NCBI RefSeq assembly: GCF_030815975.1 | Contig: NZ_JAUSXL010000002.1 | Location: 4,452,501 to 4,516,500 of the forward strand | From: Variovorax paradoxus | GTDB lineage: Bacteria > Pseudomonadota > Gammaproteobacteria > Burkholderiales > Burkholderiaceae_C | Direction: 5' to 3' | Length of the DNA: 64,000 nt | In this document: piece after piece, positions 59,835 to 64,000 of the stretch | How positions within the stretch are numbered: position 1 is the first letter of the stretch | Layout: each line of letters opens with the position of its first letter | Translations under genes and position numbers: made by a program | Notes under the pieces: generated by a model | Database searches by the model: none | What the model was told of the DNA's origin: nothing | What the model saw: only the letters and a program-made list of their open reading frames with translations

Positions 59835-60493
59835 GCTGTGCTCCTCGGGCCGTTTTTCGGAGCCGGTGTCTTGGGCTTGTAGTCGCAATAGGGCGCCACC
59901 GCGCATTCCCAACACTTCGGCGTGCGCGCCACGCAGATATAGCGGCCGTGCAGGATCAACCAGTGGTGCGCGTGCAGCCGGTATTCCACTGGGACGCGTT
60001 TTTCGAGCTTGAGTTCCACCTCCAGCACCGTCTTGCCCGGCGCAAGTCCGGTGCGGTTGCTCACGCGGAAGATGTGCGTGTCGACCGCGATCGTCGCCTC
60101 GCCGAACGCCACGTTGAGCACCACGTTGGCGGTCTTGCGGCCGACACCGGGCAGCGCTTCCAGCTCGGCGCGCGACCTGGGCACCTCGCCGCCGTGCAGT
60201 TCCACGAGCATGCGGCAGGCCTCGATCAGGTGCCGGGCCTTGCTGCGGTAAAGGCCGATGGTCTTGATGTATTCCTCCAGCCCTTCCACGCCCAGGTCGA
60301 GGATCTTCTGCGGCGTGTTCGCCACCGGAAACAGCTTGCGCGTGGCCTTGTTAACGCCCACGTCGGTGGCCTGCGCCGAGAGCAGCACGGCGGCCAGCAG
60401 TTCGAAGGGCGTGCTGTATTCGAGTTCGGTTTCGGGCGTGGGATTGACCGCCTGCAGGGTGGAGAAGAAGAGGGGGATGTTGTCTTTTTTCAT
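59831..60493 (-). CDS. nth: Endonuclease III
   Basis: DNA glycosylase/AP lyase that removes oxidised pyrimidines. The protein is 220 aa. The helix-hairpin-helix is LPGVGRKTANVVL with catalytic Lys120, and Asp138 lies in VDTHIFR, at the same numbers as in E. coli. The [4Fe-4S] cluster Cys residues are 187, 194, 197 and 203 (C-X6-C-X2-C-X5-C). It is the first gene of a two-gene minus-strand unit, translationally coupled to the Ivy-domain protein. Confidence 0.97.
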   Translation of the reverse strand: MKKDNIPLFFSTLQAVNPTPETELEYSTPFELLAAVLLSAQATDVGVNKATRKLFPVANTPQKILDLGVEGLEEYIKTIGLYRSKARHLIEACRMLVELHGGEVPRSRAELEALPGVGRKTANVVLNVAFGEATIAVDTHIFRVSNRTGLAPGKTVLEVELKLEKRVPVEYRLHAHHWLILHGRYICVARTPKCWECAVAPYCDYKPKTPAPKNGPRSTA

Positions 60494-60633
60494 GGGGCTC
60501 TGGGGAGGCGGCGCTTGTCCGCTGCGTGGCGCAGCGCGGCGACAGGCGCAATATATCGTTGAAAGGCGATAGCCTTGCGCAGCTTTATTGCCCGCGGCTT
60601 TCGCGACAATGGGCCCAGAAAGTGAGATTGACC

Positions 60634-61821
60634 ATGCAATTCGCCTCCCGCCTCGACAACGTCGAAACCTCCGCCATCCGCGAACTCTTCAAGCTGCTGG
60701 GCAAGCCCGGCATCATCAGCTTTGCGGGCGGCTTCCCCGACAGCGCCATGTTCGACGTCGAGGGCCTGAAGGAGGCGAGCCAGAAGGCGCTGGCCGAGGA
60801 GCCCGGCGGCGCGCTGCAATACGGCGCCACCGAAGGCTACGAGCCGCTGCGCACGCAGCTCAGCGCCTTCATGAAGACCAAGGGCGTCGATGTGGACCCC
60901 AGCGGCCTGATCGTCACCACCGGCAGCCAGCAGGCGCTCGACCTGCTGGGCAAGACCATGATCTCGCCCGGCGACAAGGTGATCGTCGAGGGCCCGACCT
61001 TCCTGGCCACCATCCAGTGCTTTCGCCTCTACGGCGCGCAGCTCATCAGCGCGCCCATCGACGCCAACGGCGTGAAGACCGACGAGCTCGAAAAACTCAT
61101 CGCCGAGCACAAGCCCAGGTTTGTCTACCTGATTCCCACCTTCGGCAACCCGAGCGGCGCCATGCTGAGCCTGGAGCGCCGCAGGAAGGTGCTCGAACTC
61201 GCGGTCAAGTACCAGACGCTGATCGTCGAGGACGACCCCTACGGCGATCTCTACTTCGGCGAAGCGCCGCCGCCGTCGATCCTGGCTTTGGCCAAGGATG
61301 TGCCGGGCAGCCGCGAGCTGCTCGCGCATTGCGGCAGCCTCAGCAAGGTGCTGAGCCCGGGCCTGCGCATCGGCTGGATGATCGCGCCGGCCGAGCTGCT
61401 GGCCAAGGCCACCATGTGCAAGCAGTTCAGCGATGCGCACACCAGCACCTTTGCCCAGGCCACGGCCGCGCAGTACCTCAAGAGCGGCCGCATGCCGGCC
61501 ACGCTGGCGCACGTGCGCGAGGTGTACGGCCAGCGCGCGCAGGCCATGGGCGCGGCGCTCAAGCGCGAGCTGGGCGATGCGGTGAGCTTCACGCAGCCGC
61601 AGGGCGGCCTGTTCTTCTGGGCCCGCCTCACGGGCGCCAACGGCAAGCTGGCCGACGCGAACGAACTGGCCAAGCGCGCCATCGAGAAGCTCGTGGCCTT
61701 CGTGCCCGGGGCGCCGTTCTATGCCGAGAAGCCCGACCTGGCGACGCTGCGGCTGAGCTTTGCGACGGCCGACGTGGCCAAGATCGAAGAGGGCGTGAAG
61801 CGCCTGGGCCAGGCGCTGTAG
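60634..61821 (+). CDS. PLP-dependent aminotransferase (2-aminoadipate/MocR-type fold)
   Basis: A 395-aa class I/II aminotransferase. The sequence IISFAGGFPDSAMFDVEG and TTGSQQALDLLGKTM match the LysN/2-aminoadipate and valine-pyruvate-like group. NPSGAMLSLERRRKVLELA and VEDDPYGDLYFGE lie around the cofactor, and Lys238 in SLSKVLSPGLRIGW is the Schiff-base Lys. There is no N-terminal HTH, so it is an enzyme and not a MocR regulator. The ATG at 60634 is preferred; sequence upstream lacks similarity. It is divergent from nth. Confidence 0.88.
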   Translation: MQFASRLDNVETSAIRELFKLLGKPGIISFAGGFPDSAMFDVEGLKEASQKALAEEPGGALQYGATEGYEPLRTQLSAFMKTKGVDVDPSGLIVTTGSQQALDLLGKTMISPGDKVIVEGPTFLATIQCFRLYGAQLISAPIDANGVKTDELEKLIAEHKPRFVYLIPTFGNPSGAMLSLERRRKVLELAVKYQTLIVEDDPYGDLYFGEAPPPSILALAKDVPGSRELLAHCGSLSKVLSPGLRIGWMIAPAELLAKATMCKQFSDAHTSTFAQATAAQYLKSGRMPATLAHVREVYGQRAQAMGAALKRELGDAVSFTQPQGGLFFWARLTGANGKLADANELAKRAIEKLVAFVPGAPFYAEKPDLATLRLSFATADVAKIEEGVKRLGQAL

Positions 61822-61830
61822 GCCTCCGGA

Positions 61831-62058
61831 TCAGGGCGAGCGGTGCAGGCGCGGCGCGGCCAGCAGCGCCAGGTTGTCCGCAATGGCCGCATCCACGTTC
61901 GGATAGCGGCCTTTCATTTTCGATAGCGTCATGATGGTCTGCAGCGCCTTCAGGTCCTTGACCGAGGGTGCGACCTTGATCTGCGCGATGGCCGCCGATG
62001 CGTTGCCACCGTTGACCAATGCCATCACCTTGCTTGCCCAGTCGTTTGCGCGCGCCAT
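61831..62058 (-). CDS. Small uncharacterised protein
   Basis: A 75-aa protein, mostly helical, with no signal or membrane segment. I do not recognise it. The ATG at 62058 is supported by AGGTGAAG 5-9 nt upstream, whereas an earlier in-frame GTG lacks one. It is convergent with the aminotransferase (9 bp apart) and divergent from the DUF6172-like gene. Codon use fits its neighbours. Confidence 0.6.
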   Translation of the reverse strand: MARANDWASKVMALVNGGNASAAIAQIKVAPSVKDLKALQTIMTLSKMKGRYPNVDAAIADNLALLAAPRLHRSP

Positions 62059-62121
62059 GTCTTCACCTGCTTTCGTTTGAACCACCGCCGACTGTACACA
62101 GACAGCGGGTTAGGATCGACC

Positions 62122-62448
62122 ATGAGAAAAACCTTTCAGCTTCAGGTCGAGGGCAAGCACCCCGACCGCCTCCTCGAAGCCATCAAGCACGAGATCCGCA
62201 AGTACATCAAGCGCGAACGGCGCCGCGAGTTGCCCGAAGGCAGCGACTTCTGGGACTTCGATTGCAGGTTCGGCGCCTCGGCGGAAACCGCCGAGGCCGT
62301 GCACCTGTCGGCCATCACCGGACTGATCGACGGCATCGTCAAGGAAGGCGGCAAGCAGTTCTATGTCGAGATCCTGGCCAAGCCCGGCAAGCGCAAGCCG
62401 CGCGCCCCGGGGGAGCCGGCGCAAGAAGAGCCGCGCGAAGAAATCTAG
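62122..62448 (+). CDS. DUF6172-like conserved protein
   Basis: A 108-aa basic protein of unknown function. MRKTFQLQVEGKHPDRLLEA and IRKYIKRERRRELPEGSDFW are very like a small conserved family of beta-proteobacteria that I associate with DUF6172, from memory. AGGA lies 7 nt before the ATG. It has a KPGKRKPRAP tail. It could be nucleic-acid binding, judged only from charge. Confidence 0.7.
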   Translation: MRKTFQLQVEGKHPDRLLEAIKHEIRKYIKRERRRELPEGSDFWDFDCRFGASAETAEAVHLSAITGLIDGIVKEGGKQFYVEILAKPGKRKPRAPGEPAQEEPREEI

Positions 62449-62455
62449 CCCGCCC

Positions 62456-63523
62456 TCAGAGCAGCGCCTGCGCGAGCCGCAGCCCGTGGCGCTGCTCCGC
62501 ATCGTGCAGCGAGCGCGCGATCGACGGGTGCAGGCGCACCCCGTTCTTCGACTGCGCATCCCGGCGCTTCAAGCCGCCTTCGCCCGGTAGCCGCACGGGC
62601 CTTGCGGGATCGATCGGCGTGTTGTTGCGGCACTGGGCTGCCACATGGTCCATCTGGCGCAGGAAAGCGGCCTTGCCGCCGAACGCATGCAGATCGTGCA
62701 GCGTGACGTGCACCGTCGCACCCCAGCCTTCGGGCGGATCGGCGCGGCCATGGCCCGCGAGGCCGGCCGTCAGCGTCTCGACCAGCAACGCCATGCCGTA
62801 GCCCTTGTGCCCGTGGCTCAGTCCGCCCACCGGCAGCAGCGTGCCGGGTGGCTGGTCGAACAGCACCTGCGGGTTGTTCGACGGCTTGCCGGCGGCGTCG
62901 ATCAGCCACTCTTCCGCAAAAGTCTCGCCGGCCGCGCGCTTGCGATTGCTCATGCCGTTGGTGGTGATGGAGGCCGAGATGTCGACCATCACGCCGCCTT
63001 GCGAGAGCGGAAAACCCATGGCCAGCGGATTCGGCGTGAACACGGCCTGCGTGCCGCCGAAGGGCGCGACGCTGGCGGTGTTGGGATCGGAGCAGGCGAG
63101 CAGCATCAGCATGTCTTCCTGCAGCGCGCGCAGCATGTAGACGGCGAGGCAGGCGATGTGGTGGCTTCGGCGGATCACGAGCGAGGCGGTGCCGAGTTCG
63201 CGGGCGCGCGGAATCAGCAGGTCCATGCCCTGGTCCATGAGCCAGGGGCCGGGCAGGCGCTTGCCGTCCCAGAGCACGGCGGCGGGGCGGTCCGACAGCA
63301 CCTCGGGCGTGCCGCCCGGCGTCATGCCGCCCGATTCGATCTCCTTCACATAGCCGGCCAGCAGCGCGAGGCCGTGCGTGTCGTGGCCCAGCAGGTCGCC
63401 TTCGACCAGGGTGCGGGCGACGCCGTCGGCCATCGGGGCGGCGAGCCCGGCCTTCTGCAGTAAGGCGCTGGCGTAGTCCTTGAGCGCGTCGGCGCGGTAG
63501 AGCGGGGCGGTTGTGTCAGTCAT
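62456..63523 (-). CDS. Malate/L-lactate dehydrogenase-family oxidoreductase
   Basis: NAD(P)-dependent oxidoreductase of the Ldh/YlbC/AllD type (not the Rossmann malate dehydrogenases), 355 aa. GDLLGHDTHGLALLAGYV, VIRRSHHIACLAVYMLRALQ and the HGHKGYGMALLVE segment with the catalytic Lys region are diagnostic. Known members oxidise lactate, malate, ureidoglycolate or delta-1-piperideine-2-carboxylate. The substrate here cannot be decided. It is convergent with the DUF6172-like gene. Confidence 0.9.
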   Translation of the reverse strand: MTDTTAPLYRADALKDYASALLQKAGLAAPMADGVARTLVEGDLLGHDTHGLALLAGYVKEIESGGMTPGGTPEVLSDRPAAVLWDGKRLPGPWLMDQGMDLLIPRARELGTASLVIRRSHHIACLAVYMLRALQEDMLMLLACSDPNTASVAPFGGTQAVFTPNPLAMGFPLSQGGVMVDISASITTNGMSNRKRAAGETFAEEWLIDAAGKPSNNPQVLFDQPPGTLLPVGGLSHGHKGYGMALLVETLTAGLAGHGRADPPEGWGATVHVTLHDLHAFGGKAAFLRQMDHVAAQCRNNTPIDPARPVRLPGEGGLKRRDAQSKNGVRLHPSIARSLHDAEQRHGLRLAQALL

Positions 63524-63598
63524 CTCGGGTCTCCATCAAGCTGTTTTCTGCGGGGGTGCTTGCGTGTGTGTTCGTTTGGATGCTGTTGTTCAGGGCGT

Positions 63599-63664
63599 GT
63601 GCACAGGCCACCGGGTACGCCCCTCCTTGATTTCGCTGCGGGGAGCACCCGGTGCCCTGTGCAC
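63599..63664. repeat. Palindromic element A
   Basis: Inverted arms of 18 bp (63599-63616 and 63647-63664; one internal mismatch), with a 30-bp loop. The loop contains CCTCCTTGATTTCGCTGCG and then GGGAGC, a core shared in inverted orientation with element B downstream. No coding function is seen. Confidence 0.75.
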
Positions 63665-63711
63665 GATGGGCGCTGCTGTTGTGCTGGCTGATCAACCACC
63701 GCTCTGAATAA

Positions 63712-63807
63712 CGATCACGTCGATGGGGTGCCTTGCGCAGCGAAATAAAGGAGGAGCCCGAAGGGCGGGGGACATTCGCGGAGCAAGGTACCCCGTCGGC
63801 GTGATCG
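63712..63807. repeat. Palindromic element B
   Basis: Inverted arms of 33 bp (63712-63744 and 63775-63807) with few mismatches, and a 30-bp loop whose centre holds a GCCC-GAA-GGGC hairpin. The minus strand of this element repeats the CTCCTTTATTTCGCTGCG core of element A. It lies just downstream of serB, and an RNA from either strand would fold into a long hairpin. Confidence 0.8.
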
Positions 63808-63825
63808 CGCCCTGAAACGAAGTTC

Positions 63826-64000
63826 TCACTCCATGAGCTCCAACAGCCGTTCAAGCCCGCCTTCGTTGATGGCCACCATGGCCTGTTCGCGGACTTTCGG
63901 TTTCGCGTGGTAGGCCACCGAAAGACCGGCTTCGCCCATCATCGGCAGGTCGTTCGCGCCGTCGCCCACGGCAATGGCTTCCTGCGGCGAAATGCCCAGC
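63826..64000 (-). CDS. serB: Phosphoserine phosphatase, C-terminal fragment
   Basis: The last 58 codons of an HAD-superfamily phosphatase that enters from the right edge. AVGDGANDLPMMGEAGLSVAY is the HAD motif IV region of SerB (here GDGANDLPM), followed by YHAKPKVREQA and the end RLLELME. SerB makes serine from phosphoserine. The rest lies outside the window. Confidence 0.93.
   Translation of the reverse strand, partial: LGISPQEAIAVGDGANDLPMMGEAGLSVAYHAKPKVREQAMVAINEGGLERLLELME

Noticed and set aside
60634..61821. MocR-type regulator
   Set aside because: The N-terminal winged helix of MocR proteins is absent. The protein begins directly with the aminotransferase domain.

Overview
The window is about 64 kb of GC-rich DNA (roughly two-thirds G+C). 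It is densely packed and codes on both strands with ordinary house-keeping synteny. Gene content points to a beta-proteobacterium of the Burkholderiales, most likely Comamonadaceae and close to Variovorax. Supporting signs are the tig-clpP-clpX-lon order, the small Trp-rich protein, the DUF6806-like and DUF6172-like proteins, a Bug-type solute receptor, the zapB-like/zapA/6S RNA arrangement, and a bpeT-llpE-bpeE-bpeF-oprC type efflux locus. I see no prophage, transposase, CRISPR array or restriction system, so this reads as core or near-core chromosome with local rearrangements. The genus is an inference, not a measurement.

Layout. 1-6003: protein quality control (trigger factor, ClpP, ClpX, Lon), with a hairpin after tig, a strong terminator before clpX and a sigma-32-like promoter before lon. 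6058-6469: tRNA-Gly, tRNA-Cys and tRNA-Leu, with terminator hairpins between them. 6492-17106: a DUF6806-like protein, an MFS transporter, a minus-strand group (fumA, murI, periplasmic protein), the glycine-betaine importer proVWX with a long leader, and fumC. 17111-25640: a redox protein and divergent LysR, a UPF0114 membrane protein, acs, a LapA-like protein, cytochrome c, a Trp-rich protein, ilvD and a second divergent LysR. 25669-31473: lgt and a malonate-utilisation operon (GntR regulator, malonyl-CoA decarboxylase, Bug receptor, malonyl-CoA synthetase). 31470-35586: a serine hydrolase, an AraC remnant, a universal stress protein, a TSUP permease, 6S RNA, zapA and a zapB-like gene.

35674-46749 is a cobalamin unit that starts with a B12 riboswitch: btuB, cobB, cobU, btuF, btuC, btuD, cobO, cbiB, a threonine-phosphate decarboxylase, then without an evident break lrgA, lrgB and osmC. 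46767-54983 is an RND efflux locus with a frameshifted LysR regulator and an LlpE-like hydrolase that lacks its nucleophile. 55071-58946 returns to cobalamin: cobQ, cobT, cobS and the phosphatase cobC, with no riboswitch of its own. 58986-64000 holds a periplasmic protein with an Ivy-type lysozyme-inhibitor loop coupled to nth, a PLP aminotransferase, two small unknowns, a malate/lactate dehydrogenase-family gene, a pair of long palindromic elements in opposite orientation, and the 3' end of serB.

The most unusual signals are these: the nth-coupled protein with an Ivy domain joined to an unknown N-terminal domain; the efflux locus with a broken regulator and a pseudo-hydrolase sitting between the two cobalamin blocks; holin-like lrgAB and osmC behind a B12 riboswitch; the roughly 380-nt leader of proV; and the paired palindromes before serB. 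No single locus is clearly a new multi-gene system. The Ivy-domain fusion is the best candidate for something undescribed.
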